Assembly: GCA_037957365.1 (NCBI GenBank)
Contig: JARHVA010001472.1
Coordinates: 3,305,501 to 3,369,500, forward strand
Direction: 5' to 3'
DNA from: Torreya grandis
Taxonomy: Eukaryota; Streptophyta; Pinopsida; Cupressales; Taxaceae
Length of the DNA: 64,000 nucleotides
The notes under the pieces are model-generated. The model was not told where the DNA came from. It saw only the letters and a program-made list of their open reading frames with translations, and made no database searches. Positions 12,197 through 24,492 of the stretch are shown here, in pieces. Within the stretch, counting starts at the first letter, position 1; the number at the start of each line of letters is the position of its first letter. Position numbers and translations under genes: made by a program.

Positions 12197-13126
12197 ACAA
12201 GAACCATAATGATGGCATAGATAAGACTTTTGCAAACAAAAGCCCCGTTCATGCATTACGTCGTGGACCATTGGTTTATGTTAGAGAAATAGTTGAATCA
12301 CTTGACATTAAGTGAGCTCAAAATCCCTTGAGTATGTTGGGGTAATAGGTATGATTATGTGATATGTCAGGATAGCGTAACCCTTTTTAGTAGGGATAAC
12401 TTTTCCCCTTTTATAGGTGACCCTGAGAACGACTATAGACAAGTCCATGACTTAATAGTTTGTCAGTCAATTTTTTTTTAATAGACTGATCAATGCGGGA
12501 AGTCTACTTAGGGATGTTGTTTTGTTTTATGGTCATGTGGTGCTGTGTATGTAGCAAAATTTGGTCATAGCCATCCTTCAAGGGAGTGGTCTATATTCTG
12601 CCTTGTATGGTTGAATGTCTTTGAATAGCTATCCTTCAAGGGAGCAGTCTATCAATTATAACAATGATGTAGCTGTCCTTCGAGGGAGTAGTCTACATTT
12701 ATAGTTTATGACCTTTGGTTAGGTATCCCCATTTTATGTGTTATTTGTTGACTGGACTTTTAGTCATGGACTGGTCTATAGAGGTTTAAGGGTTTCCCTT
12801 CTATTAGGACAAAGCATTCATGCTTGACAAAAGGGTTGACTAATGTTTGTAGGAAAGAGGGTTGAAAGGAATAGGAATGGAAATGATGGGGGTTACTCAA
12901 GGGATGAGCTCAAATTAAACATCAAGTGAATGATTACTTGATTAACAGTAGAATGGTCGTAGATGCAAGGCATTAAGGGGCTCAAGTTCTAGCCGGCGTT
13001 CGAGAGAAGACAGACGATAAGTGCCTGATCCATGCGTTATTATGTAAGGTCTGAGCCAATTAGGAGCAAACTTGCCTCATTTGCTTCTTTCCATATTGGT
13101 CATGTGTTAATTGATGCTTGGTTAGT
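12197..13126. other. Non-coding internal part of the gypsy element
   Basis: No coding frame is visible. Three copies of a module close to AGCCATCCTTCAAGGGAGTGGTCTA lie at about 12567, 12628 and 12671. The rest shows no clear homology. This is where most of pol should be, so a large replacement or deletion is implied. Confidence 0.6.
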
Positions 13127-13330
13127 TGATGTTTGGTCGATGTCATGATAGTTAGTATAAAGTTGAATTCCCCTAGTTACTTTTGTGAGAGGGAAAATGT
13201 TTGACACCCATTGCGGATAATCAATGGGTTGGATAAATGAGATGAAGAGAAGACGATGAAGCTCCTCTTAGACAAGGAGTGCGACACAAGGATGCATCTT
13301 GTGAAGCTTTTGCCTGATAGGATTAGTTTG
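13127..13330 (-). pseudogene. Stub of gypsy reverse transcriptase, N-terminal end only
   Basis: About 68 codons on the minus strand resemble the start of a Ty3/gypsy RT: a KLHKMHP segment, EELHRLLFISFIQPIDYPQW and VSNIFPLTKV, then a worn YxDYRDxN-like piece (YTNYHDIDQ). One in-frame TAA is present. Homology then stops; the YxDD active site and everything downstream are absent. The stub follows gag-protease linker sequence directly, so the protease active-site region has been deleted. Confidence 0.7.
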
Positions 13331-16300
13331 AAAGGGTGAGATCTTGATTTTCCAAGTTAAAGATAGGAATCTCAGAATTACTAAAGATGATGGAGGTAAC
13401 AGTGGGTAATGATTTGACCAAAGCAGCCAATGGTTGGGGGTCTTCAGGTTGAACCTCCACTACTTGTAAGGCCTTGATCAAGGTTTGGTGATGTTGTGGA
13501 GAGCTTTGAATGAGGTCATACAAAGACATTTTCACACAAGTTTAGTGAAGTTGTTTCACCATGGAGTCACAAATTGGCTTCGAAGATGTTGGTTGGGATG
13601 TGCCCAAGATAGAAATCTTGGGTTTTGGTGGTTGAGGAGGCTTGACGAATGGATATGTCCAAGGAATAGAAACCTTCTCTTTTCCTTTATCCTTTAAGGT
13701 TTGTGACATGGTGGCCACATTGATGGTGTTGATTTTGAATAAAGGGGTTGAAGGTGATAGAGAGACCATAGTTTGATGATGGGATCTCGATGTAAGTGAG
13801 GATGTTTGAGAGGCATGGGATGGTGTCGATGGTTTGTTGAAAGGGTGGTTAAGAGGATCTTTAATAAGAAGGGTATCCTTTTTCAAGTGTTGATGAATGA
13901 CAACTTTAAGAGTGCAGTAACGCTCAGTGTCATGCCCAAGTGTGCGATGATACGCACAGATTTTAGTGTCGTCGAACCAAGATGGTTTTGGTTTGAGAGG
14001 TTGGAATGGTTTAAGAGGTGGGAGACTGATGCGAGAAGACTGCAACAATTGGTGTAACAGCAAAGCATAGGAACCCGATAATGAGTCTACACGTTTTGTT
14101 GTAATAAGGGTTGACAACTTCTGTTTAGGAGTTGTAGGAGGAGACAACTTCTGTTTAGGAGTTGTAGGGGGAGTTTTTTGTATCATCTTTTTGTTTGGTG
14201 GTGTGACCACATGTGTAGATGACACTTTTGTGGTGAGAGGTGTTGGATGTTTTGGAGGGTGTATGTTTTTGCCAGGTAAAGGTAGTAATGGACGTGATTT
14301 GTTTTTTATAGGTGTTGGAGTAGGAAGCACTCCTATTAAGGTGGATGGATGTGGGCCCAAAATAGAGGGCAATGGTGATGGTGGGGGAGGAGTTCTCTGA
14401 TGTGGTTTAGTAGTCTTCTTTAGTTTGGTGCGAGGACCACTATTGTGCGAGGTAAGGTTCAAGTCTACCTTCACTTGTGGGTGAGTGAAGTTTGATATAG
14501 GGTGCATACGGAGAGATTTAACTTGTTTTGGCATGGTGGATGCCTGTGAGGGTTTGGGTGAATGTGAGAGCGAAAACGTGTGAAACGTAGCAATCTTGGG
14601 CAAAAGGTGAGAGAAAACCATCATCGAATCTTCTTCAGTTGAAGTGGGTGAAGTGACAAGTTCTTCTCTCAGTGGAGAAGGGATTGGAGAATGTGGCTCT
14701 TCGAGAGGATAGAGCGCAGGGATGGTCATGGCTTCTGTGTGTGGTCGAGGAGCGGGAAAAGTATGATCCTCCATTGGTAATAAAAAGGATGAGGGCAAAG
14801 CCACCAGCGTTGGTACCGTCAAGGCATCCTCCAATATGGGAGAGGTCAAAGTAGACTGTCCTTGGGTGTGAAAGGGGGGTTGGTGGAGGACTATTCTCCA
14901 TCGGTAGAGGACAAATAGGAGAAGAAGGCTCTTCTACCCGTGGTGGAGAGATAGACTGACTAACCTCTTCAGACTGTGAGAGAGGTTGGTTAGGGATGAA
15001 AGGAGAAACCATGTCTACCGTGTGTATACTACGCTCTTGGAGGTCATTGGCCATGGTTTGAACGTTATTTTGACTAGGGGGATGATTAGGGAATGGTTGC
15101 CTAAAGATGTCAATGTTTTGGTTAGTTAGTGCATTTGGGTTATCCAAAACAAGATCCCCCTTGTCTAGCATGTCCTTAATAACATTTTTGAAGGTTTTGC
15201 AATTATCTATGTCATGACCCTTGACATGATGATAATTACAAAAGTCATTTTCACTGTACCATGTAGGGATGGCTTTTGAGGGGTCAAATTGAGGTGGTTA
15301 GATTTGAGGGAGATTGAGGACCCCCTGCTTGACTAGTTTATCCAACACGGAAGTGTATTATTCTCCTATTGGAGTGTATTGACACTGTATGTATCATTGT
15401 TGGAATTGTCATGTGATGTATTGTGATGTGGAGGGCTTAGTTTGGTTAGTTGTGGTTGATGATGATCTAACAACCACAGCATTTGCCGACCCCTTGGACT
15501 TGGAGTGGGAAGAAGAAGGTCTGGAAGAAGAAGGGTCATTGGCTTTTGTGTTGGTATTTTTACTACGCAATTTGACTCTATCCTCTTCGACAGCATAGAG
15601 TTTAAGCTTTTGGGCCATGGTGAAAGCTTCGTCAAATGTGTAGAATGTTTGAACCCGTAGAGTGGATGAGATGTGCTTGGCACATGCTCGTGAAAAGAGC
15701 TCGATGAGCTCAGGTTGAGGTAATGAAAAGGAGAGTTGGTTGATCAAACCTCTCCAATGGGCAACGAAGTCAGCTATTGACTCGTTGTCGAATTGTTTAA
15801 TAGAATATAGGTCTGTGATGGAGACCTTTTTGGTAATGTTAATTGAGAAATGGTCAAGGAATAATTGGGTGAGTTGAGTGAAGGGGAAGAGAGAGTGACT
15901 AGAAATAGAGCTATACCAGTCAAGGGCGGTGCCAGAAAGTGACATGGGGAATGTGTGAAGTAATAATGCATCATCGTGTGCTATAAGGTAGCAAGCGTGT
16001 CTAAATGCTCGTAGATGTTGTTGTGGGTCCTCTTTACTCTGAAAATGAGTAAATTTTGGAAGTTGCCACTGGCTAGGGTATGGTCGAATAGGGACCGAAG
16101 GGTGAATGGGTTTGTTGCATATTTGTTCGTATGAAAGAACATTGCTTGAACCGGAAATGGATGTCTCAAGGTTGGACATCTTATCCATCATCATCTTAAT
16201 TAGATCAGTTGACAGATTGGTAGGACGGGCACCCCCTAGGTTGTAAGGTACCTAGAAGGCATTGGGAGGGGCGTATGATGTACTAGGTTGCACTTGTGTA

Positions 16301-16965
16301 GGCACAACATATTGGTAGTTCGTCATGGGGATTGATGTTGAGGGCAAGGGGGCTTGTGCCGTGAAGTTAGAGGACACAAATTGACTAGATGCCGCCAAGG
16401 GTGGTTGAGTGGTGACGACACTAGTAAGAGGATAGGTAGTCACTCTTGTATTTATGGGTGCAAGAGTGGGTGAGGTAGAAACAATAAAGTTTTGAAAAGG
16501 CATTGAACTTGTTTGAATTATTTGTGGTTGAGGGGGTACGAAAACCCTAATGGAGGTAGGTCCAAAAATAAAAGGGGAGGCCAAATCTTGAACATTGGCC
16601 ATGGTTGGGTTAATAGTTGAGGTAGTGGGTTGAGTGGTCATAGGTTGGGTAGCGGATGATGTCGATATCATTGTCGCTTTAACCAAGGAAGTTGGCATCC
16701 CATAAACAGGGTTACCTGAAGGATCTCACGTTTGGCTTCTTGTGAGATAGTGTTGGAGAGCCTTGAAATTGAGGTCAAGGAATCTCTCAAAATTTTGATC
16801 CCCTTCAGGAACAATTGGAGGTTGATTAGGGGTAGGTTGGATAGGAGTACGCTCAGTGTCTAAAGTATACTCCATTAGGGGACTTGGTATGAAGGGCGAA
16901 GGTGGAAGTGGTTGTTGCCTTACGTAGTCAATACGTGTTTTGGCTTGACTATGTGTCAAAGCCAT
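13323..16965 (-). pseudogene. Gypsy gag polyprotein, broken, with two zinc-knuckle-like motifs
   Basis: The start is the ATG at 16965 (MALTHSQAKTRIDYV). One frame runs to about 14850 with stops near 16726, 16252, 15409 and 15300, several explained by C-to-T change; the frame then shifts and continues from 14849 to 13323 with one stop at 13542. The first ~260 residues are Pro/Thr/Ser rich. The retrotransposon gag (capsid) domain lies at about 16130-15650, including HLRAFRHACYLI, GTALDWYSS and the QLFLDHFS helix. A knuckle-like CNYHHVKGHDIDNC is at 15235-15190. A proline-rich stretch of about 400 residues follows, then a second one, CAYHRTLGHDTERYC, near 13960. The C-terminal part (SLYDLIQSSPQHH, NLENQDLTLS) matches the linker that normally precedes the protease. 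A 30-bp tandem duplication lies at 14102-14166. Confidence 0.85.
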
Positions 16966-18107
16966 TCAAGTTGAAATGGGTTCAGGTTCTAAAAATTGTA
17001 TGTTTCAGTTTTAGAAGACCAAAAGTTGTGGTTAACAGCAAAAAAGTCAAGTTTTAAGCTTGTTGTTTTGGAAAGAAAATTTTTTGACAGTGACCGACGT
17101 CGGTGGTATGACCGATGTTGGTGAAGATAGTTACCGACATCAGTTGAAAAATTGATGTCAGTGAAGATAACTTACCGACTTCAGTGGAAAAACTGATGTC
17201 AGTGTTTGTGTGTTTTCAGAAACTCAAAAAATTGAAAGTTTTTGGAAAAAAGGAGAAATTCTAAGGTGTTTTTAGACCTCAAAATAATGCAACCTTACCA
17301 TCTCAAAAAACTAGATAAGAACAACAGAAATGATGACAGCAAGCAACCTCTAAACGTTAAATTCCTAAGAATAAATTTTAGAGTCGTGGTGGCTTATGCC
17401 TTTGAAGAATGTGTTGGAAGCTGGGATTTTAGAACGGGTCCTAAAGAGGAAGTCTAAGGTTGGTTTTGGGTTATGTTTTGGTGCTCAAAAGTATGTGTTA
17501 GGTTCTGTACGTAGCCTAGTGCTGGGGGCTTGCTCCCTTCACTTCACAAACCCAGAGCCGAGCTGGGCCACTTAGCCAATATATACTTTGCCTATAGTTT
17601 ATACTCTGCTAGAGAACAGAGTGGGTCCTCCTCTTGGTGGTGAAATCCAAGTAGGATCACCAGGAAGGGTAAGGTATCCGCTAGGTGGTGAAATCCTAGT
17701 CGGGCCTTGTCTCAAGTATGTTTAGATGTTTGATTTTGTGAATGTGGTCAGGTTTTGTAACATATGTGCACTACAATTTATTCATAATGCATTTTAATTA
17801 CTAAATAAGAGGGCTAAATATGCATTCAAGAAGGAATGAAATGCAATAGTGTTTTTAACCCAAATTGAAATGTTTTGTTTAGATGCAAACAAGTGAGGAA
17901 AATGTTAAGAGTATGAATTTTCACTACTCTAAGATGCAAGGAAATAAGGGACAAGAAGAAAAAGAAAGATGTTCTTTTTAACTTGTGCTTATGGTTTATT
18001 TTCAAAATAAAGAGATAGAAGAAGGATGCAAGTAGATAAAAAATTTTCCTAATGCACCTATATGAAAGTTTGCTTTTAGAAGAAATGAACCCAAGGAAAA
18101 ATCCAGG
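16966..18107. other. Gypsy 5' leader with GACGTC-like motif array
   Basis: Non-coding leader between the primer-binding site and gag. At 17093-17203 there is a run of about five variants of ACCGACRTCGGT / CTGATGTCAGT, the same motif family seen in the LTRs. The rest has no open frame I trust. Confidence 0.7.
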
Positions 18108-18125
18108 GTCCCACCGGGCGTGCCA
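18108..18125 (-). other. Candidate primer-binding site
   Basis: On the minus strand TGGCACGCCCGGTGGGAC begins three bases after the 5' LTR. It starts with TGG, as expected for pairing with a tRNA 3' CCA end. I did not identify the tRNA. Confidence 0.65.
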
Positions 18126-18128
18126 AAA

Positions 18129-19411
18129 TGTTTCTACTCATTTTTGCTTATTACATTCAGAGGAAAGAAGAAACTAAGGTTAAATGGTCAGGGGTTTGTA
18201 CGTTACCCGAATTAAGTTGCACACCGTATCTAGACATTGTAGGAGCTCCTCTTTGGCTATGGAGGATGACCCCTGTAGATAAGAAAGAAACTCAAACAAA
18301 GAGAGTGTTAGAGATGGATATGGTGGATTGCCAAGCAATATGCTCGATCCCAGAAGCGTAGAAACTTCCTTGGGGGATGACAGTCCACTATTTGATAAAA
18401 AGATTGTCATATAAAGAAAAATAATGAAAGACTAAGAAAGAGAAAGTAGACAACGCATACATGTTCTCTATAATCAGTTTGTCATAGTCGTCGACATCAG
18501 TAGTCCTGTCGGCATCGATTGATAAATATGCCAATGTCGATTATGTTACCGATGTCGATAGGGGCAATGGGCCTTAGATAGGTTTTAGGTTTACATCTGT
18601 GGTCGACAAAGGAGTCTGGGAGGAGTCTGGGTCTGTGCAGGGTTGCAAGACAATGAATAAGCTCTGAGAGGGGGCAAAGGCAAAGGGTTGATATGCAAAT
18701 GGATAAGAATAGGAGGAAGGCTTTTCAACCTTTCCAGGAAGAAAGTCGGGTTGGGTTGATTGTATTTAGAAATAGTAAATAGAAACTAATTACTAATGTA
18801 TTCTAAAAACTAAAATGGAGATAGAAGAATACTTAGCTCTGATTGATGAAGAACCAAGGGTGTTAAAACACGTATCCCTGTTGTGGCTGATGTTGAGGTC
18901 CCTGTGTAATGTTCCAATCCAGTCTGGAGTCACTTGTGCAAAGTCTATAACTAGGTGAGTGTTGGTCAAAGTGTCGTCGATGTCTCAGAGTCTGAGAAGA
19001 AGAATTTGGGAGAGAAAGAGAGTCAAGATTTGGGATCAAGGTTAGAACTCGGTTTAAGAAACCGACGTCAGAGATCCCGTCGGTGTCGGCTGACAGTTGA
19101 TCGATGTCGATGGCCAGAGAATGGGTAAAAGGGATTTTTTTATCCCTTTACCCATTTATCCATCTGCCATGTGCATTTTCCATTGGAGAATAGTCAAAGG
19201 ATAGGTTTATTAAGCATGAGAGTTAGTTAGGAGGTTGGAATAGGTCTTGGGTGACTCATAGGGTAAGAAATGGTCTAAGGGTGAGGTGTCCAAGGTGAGG
19301 TGTCTAGGGTGAAGTAATTAATTTAAAATAAGTATTTTATTTTAAATTAATAAAGTGTGTAAGTGTTTATAAGTGGACCAAGGGGGGGTCGACACAATAT
19401 TGGTGTCTACA
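18129..19411 (-). repeat. 5' LTR of the gypsy element
   Basis: 1283 bp matching 7150-8431, ending TTGGTGTCTACA immediately before the target duplication CCTCT. Motif clusters at 18490-18560 and 19060-19115 mirror those of the other LTR. Many differences from the 3' LTR are at CpG, TpG or CpA positions. Confidence 0.95.
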
Positions 19412-21152
19412 CCTCTTGTAGTCAAGAAGGCAACCATTGGAGATTTCTAGAAGTTTTATCAGTTCTAGATGCCAGGAAGTAGTTTAGGCCTTGGAGAGAT
19501 CTTAAAACCATAAAATATGATTTTGGAAACCTATATTGTCCTATATAAGTTATCAAATTCAGGTTTTTCATGCAAATTTTTTAAGAAAGATAATTTTTGG
19601 CATGAAGGAAGCATGCAGGCAACTCAAGGTAAATTATGGTAAAAAGGGTCTACAGGACAAAGTACACATCCAAATGACTTAAAACTTGGTATGATTAGTA
19701 TTATATACCTATTATACCAAAATATTATCTTGATAATTTCATATGACAAGTTTAAGTTCTCTTTTTTTATCACAGTCCCCTCCATGTCTCATAATGGTCA
19801 ATATTCATGCATGCATAATTTTTGGAGTTTTAAGATGTGTTTGAGGGTTTAAATATTAGATAATTATTTGATAAGTATTTTAAGATATTTTTGAACCTAT
19901 TAAACACATTTAAAGTGTGTTCACACTCCAAAATTCATGCAATCCCCACAGGCAGGCTTAAATCCCCATAGGCAGTCTCAAAGGCATAAAGGCAAAGTTG
20001 GTTTTTTTATCATTAGAAAGGTGTTATAAGATGTTTTAGATGTCATGATTATTTTTGAAAAAAATTAATATCTATTGGAAGGTCAAATTGGTCCTTTGGA
20101 GAGTATGTACAGGGCATGGGAAACCCTAGATTAGCAAGCTTCAGGCATTTTCGAGAGATTTAACCATGGGAATTTAATGAAACTTTATAATATTTTTACC
20201 ATATACATTTAAAAGGTGAATAATTTTTTTTTAACCTGATATTATATGGATGTGTATGGATTATATGACTAAGGGTTTGGAATAAGGCTAATTAGGCCTA
20301 AATGAGGGTAGGCTAATGAAAGAAGTGATAGTTAGAGGTGGAATTGGGCTATGAAATTTTACATAAACATGAAAAATAATAGAGTGTACCTATAAAATCC
20401 ATTATAATCTCTTGAGAAATCATAACATTTCCATACAATATAAATTATAGTAAAAAAAGGCTACAAGCCTTGAGAGAGCATTGTGTCCATAAGGTGTGGA
20501 ATGAGAGTATGTTATTCTTTGAGTACTTGAATCAGGTTATACTAGGTATGTTATGATCATCTAAGACCATATGTGATAATAGGTTGATCTCTTAAAATAT
20601 AGACCAATATTTTGTCCTTGAGACCCAAAAAAGGTGCCTAGGAAGAAACTAGAAAGAGAGTGAGAGGAAATTTGTGAATGAGACATGAATGGAATGAGGT
20701 AAAATATGTATGGAGAAAGGTCAATGCCATCAACGAGGTGTTATGAAGAGTATAAGGAATAATTACTAGGTGTAAGAAGCTAAATTACGTACTAGGTCTG
20801 ATTTGTAACTTTATCCTAACAAGTTATTCTCAATCTCATAACATTTGTAATCATTAAGAATACTTCAAAACCAATCATTTATAATACTCTAAACACAACT
20901 GATTCAAACAAGATTTACTTCACTAGTTTTCTTAAATATTCATGTACAAAATAGGAATGTCATGTACGAATGCCATATATAGGCATACAATGTCAATAAT
21001 ACATGCATTGCCATATAGGCATACAAAAAATTACATCATATCTAACAACATAGTATCGAATGTCAAGTGAATACATCATATATGTATGTACAATACCAAA
21101 AATGTGTACATTTCCATATAGGCATACAAATAATTACATCATCTACAACATC
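19412..21152. other. Non-coding DNA with short scattered repeats
   Basis: No gene is visible. Between 20975 and 21145 the modules GCCATATAGGCATACAA and AATTACATCAT recur three to four times. This stretch is the continuation of 6084-7149 once the gypsy element is removed. Confidence 0.6.
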
Positions 21153-24100
21153 CTAATCATCAAATAGTCTCCCTCTCTTTGCCATATTCAAAGACTCTCC
21201 TTAGGTTGCCCTTCTTGTAGATGGAGATATCCTGAATGCCTTGGATTGCTCTAAGGTTCGACTACAGGTACTATGCTCATAGATCACTTGTAGCCGAACC
21301 TGCTCAAATACAAAAATTATTATAAAATTAACAAGTATACATGAAACCAAGTTAATAAACTCATGTTTTAAACTATAATAAAAAATCATTTAAACATGCA
21401 CTTACCATAATCTCATGGTCCTCCTCAATTTACCATTGATGCTCGACTTGGTCAGTGCCAGGTTCAACTGCACGAATAGGCATATCAAATGATGAAGAAA
21501 CATGAGGAGCTAAAGTATTAGACATCTAAATCAGACTATCAAATGTCATATGACAACCTTGCATACATAATACATTCATGTATATAAGTTATAGTTGCCA
21601 AAGTATATAGTAAAATTACTAAAACAAAAGTACCAAATTATAAGTGAATATACATACCTCGATTATTGCCTATATAGATGACATTACAGTAGCAATGCTT
21701 GAGTCTATCTTGACTCATAATGATGTAATGTCCACCCTATTCATTAGTTGAATAAACAATCTAATAATTAATAACTTGGGCAATTCATTGATTAAACAAG
21801 TTGCTAACAAACTTAGTTTTGCATATAGTCCAAGATTCAACTATAGTCTAAGCATTTGATTCTTTTGGTATAAATTTATGTGGAAGGTTAACTAAGGAAC
21901 ACATAAGAGTGTTGAGAATATTCCTTTTAGGAATCTAATTGGTCAAGAAGTAGTAAAATCATATTTGTTCATAGTCCTTGTTCTTGGAAAACATATAGTT
22001 TTTAAAATAAGAAATTATGTGCCTTGTGTTTAGTCTTGTAACTTGTTAATGTGGGAGTTATATGTGCCAAATGGGTCCTTAAATATTTAATTAGTTTCTA
22101 GTGAAGATCTGTCAAATGCTCCCAACAAGGAGCTTTACCCAAAAATAGGGCTAGTAGAAGGTAAAGCTAGAAAGGTGTATGTGAGGGGTAAGTAGATAGA
22201 TAGTTTGAGTTAGTGACATGACCAAGGATGTAGAGAGAGTGATAAGAAGATAGAAGGATTAATTTGACTAATATTATAATTTTTATTTCATTTCCCAAAG
22301 GACTAAGGGAATGATTTATGAATGGATGAAGTAGAACCTTGAAAGGAAGGGATATAGGCAGAGTTTGGTATAGAAGTTGATATAGCTCTGCATCAATGGA
22401 TATAGATAGGACCTCTCCCCCAACTAGATATAGTAGGTCTTTGGTCCCCATAAGTAGGTGGTGGTAACAAACTACTCAACCCCATCTATCTATATGGGAT
22501 TGAGGTCCCCTATTTGTATATGGTTGCAAGGCCTATGCCATACACATATAGGCTATAGTTTATAGTCGACACTCTCCCAACAAAATAATGGAATTGACTA
22601 CATATAATGGGATCAAGAGGCTATGCCATCTAAATTTATAAAACCATAGATAAAGATGAAATTATTATGCTCAAATAGAATCAAGATGGGAATTGAATTT
22701 TTAGATATGACCATTTTGGATATCAATCATATAGATTGAATTGTTATATGTGATTATGATAACAAAGAATCAAGTGCCTAGTTATGAGGCTAGTATTTAC
22801 AAGAAAGGTTTGGTGTGCATATTGATGAAGACATGCTATGCTCGATTGGGAAATTGATAGAAATATATTGTACCAAACAACTTTTATCAAATGAATTCTA
22901 TATATATGTACATCTAATCCTATTGATTGGGATTGACTAGCTATGGAAACTACATATAATGGGATATCAATAAAAAATTTAACTCACTATTTTGGTTATT
23001 GAAAACATATTTGAGATGGGGGATGAGTTTTTAACAAGTTACTTCAATCCATGTTAATACATCAAACAATAAAAATTCCAACAAAATTATATTAGGTATT
23101 TTATATAAAATATACCAAGGATGCAATTAATGGGTATGAATGTACATCTAGATTATATAAGATGCACTTGAAATTTTATGTCTGTAAATATATATGGTGT
23201 CGTACTGACATGAATAGATGTAGTAGCCTAGGTTGGCCCACTACCTAGTTGTGATGTCTAAGGCAATGTCTCCTCCTGGAACACAAAAAAAGACATGTAT
23301 ATTATTCAATTTAAACATGTAAATTAATTTTTACCTTTTTAATTTGCAAATATAACTTAAAAATTTAACATTAAATTTATATAAAAGATACCTGCATGTG
23401 TGTAAAGACTCCCAACATATCCAAACCAAATGTGTGTGCCAACAACTCATCATCCAAAACCATATCCTCTAAGCCCCCTGAAACACCACCATCACCATCT
23501 GAAGGTCCAGTGCATATAACACCATAACATCTATATGAGTGGGGTCAGGTATGACCACTAGCTAGAGAATCTTGAGCATTAGTCTCTGAAAGTCTACTCA
23601 TATGATGAACGAGTGTATTAGTAAGCACACTAAGCACATGCAAAGTGTCTATCTCCACAACCTCTATCATCATAGAGGGAATCTCCAGATGAAGTGACTT
23701 TTGGGTAGGGATCCTTACAAGCTAATTAGGTGCATGATGTGCACCTGTTCAATCCTATACAGAGCCTTTTTCTTGACCCTAAAACTCATCATAGTCAAAG
23801 TAGTTTGGAATTTGATTAAGGACAAACTCACAATAGAGTTTCCTCAAAAAGTACAAAGGGACCTCATGGTTATTACAAGGGGGATAGTCAAACACCATCC
23901 ACCATCACTCCCAAAAATTAGCCTTAATCAAATCATGTTGGCATCGATGGATTGGGAAATGTTTGGTCATTATGATAAATTGGGCATTGGTGGTCAAGTC
24001 AATAAATAAGGCACAAATTTGATCTTTTTTTATATTTTTGTTCTTCACCTTAGATGCTGCTAATTTATTAGCATAGTAAGCCCTACAAATATCCCTATAT

Positions 24101-24492
24101 GACCTCCATCTATCAATTTGACTCATTATCAAGTCAATTTAACCTAATATAAACTCTATGTTATTGGCCAAATAGGTGTGATGGGTGTTTATGGAAGTGG
24201 GCTCCCTCATTCTCCTAATTATTTGCTCAATTACAATTTTATTCTCCACTATGTGAGCAACTATATCCTCCTGGCTGCCTAAGGGATCTAGGGGAACTAC
24301 AGGAGGGTTAGGTGGAGGGGTAGCAGGGGCAGGAGGGTTGGGTGGAAGGTTAGATAGAGGATTAGGTGAAGGGTTAGGTAGAGCATGTTGACCTATTTGA
24401 GAAAAATAAAAAAATAAATTAGATGCAATTCACATTCACAAAAAAAAATTGATTTAATCTACAAAAAACATACCTCTTCTTAATGATAGCAT
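21153..24492 (-). pseudogene. Decayed multi-exon gene of unknown family
   Basis: A spliced structure on the minus strand can be followed with consistent phases. Exon 1 is 24492-24474 (ATG, MLSLRR). Exon 2 is 24392-23392: a Pro/Asn-rich start (NPSPNPLSNLPPNPP), then QEDIVAHIVENK, RWRSYRDICRAYYANKLAAS, NFWEWWWMVFDYPP, and HMQ at a CAG|GTATC donor. Exon 3 starts at 23275 after TTCCAG. Later exons are 21736-21658, 21557-21406 and 21299-21153, ending RGRLFDD and TAG. Donor and acceptor sites match GT/AG, and the reading frame is preserved across the last three exons. Interruptions inside exons are TAG, TAA or TGA, mostly where Gln is expected, which points to C-to-T decay. Exons between 23200 and 21740 could not be placed. 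I do not recognise the family. It may be the accessory gene of the same element as the transposase-like gene at 743. Confidence 0.55.

Larger units (their letters stand above)
7150..19411 (-). mobile_element. Ty3/gypsy (Tat-like) LTR element, gag-only, nested insertion
   Basis: This is a complete minus-strand LTR retrotransposon of about 12.3 kb. It starts TG (7150) and ends CA (19411) and is flanked by the perfect 5-bp duplication CCTCT at 7145-7149 and 19412-19416. Reading on the minus strand, the order is 5' LTR, candidate primer-binding site, about 1.1-kb leader, gag, an RT stub, about 4.7 kb of non-coding DNA including a tandem duplication, polypurine tract and 3' LTR. Protease, nearly all RT, RNase H and integrase are missing, so it could only move with proteins supplied in trans. 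Known gag-only elements of this type have been called TR-GAG. Comparing the first ~280 bp of the two LTRs by eye I count about 18 differences, all but two transitions, so the insertion is fairly old. Confidence 0.93.

Noticed and set aside
16252..17457. Plus-strand frames opposite gag, such as 17242-17457
   Set aside because: Shadows of the leader and gag sequence; the minus strand carries recognisable gag motifs and the primer site.
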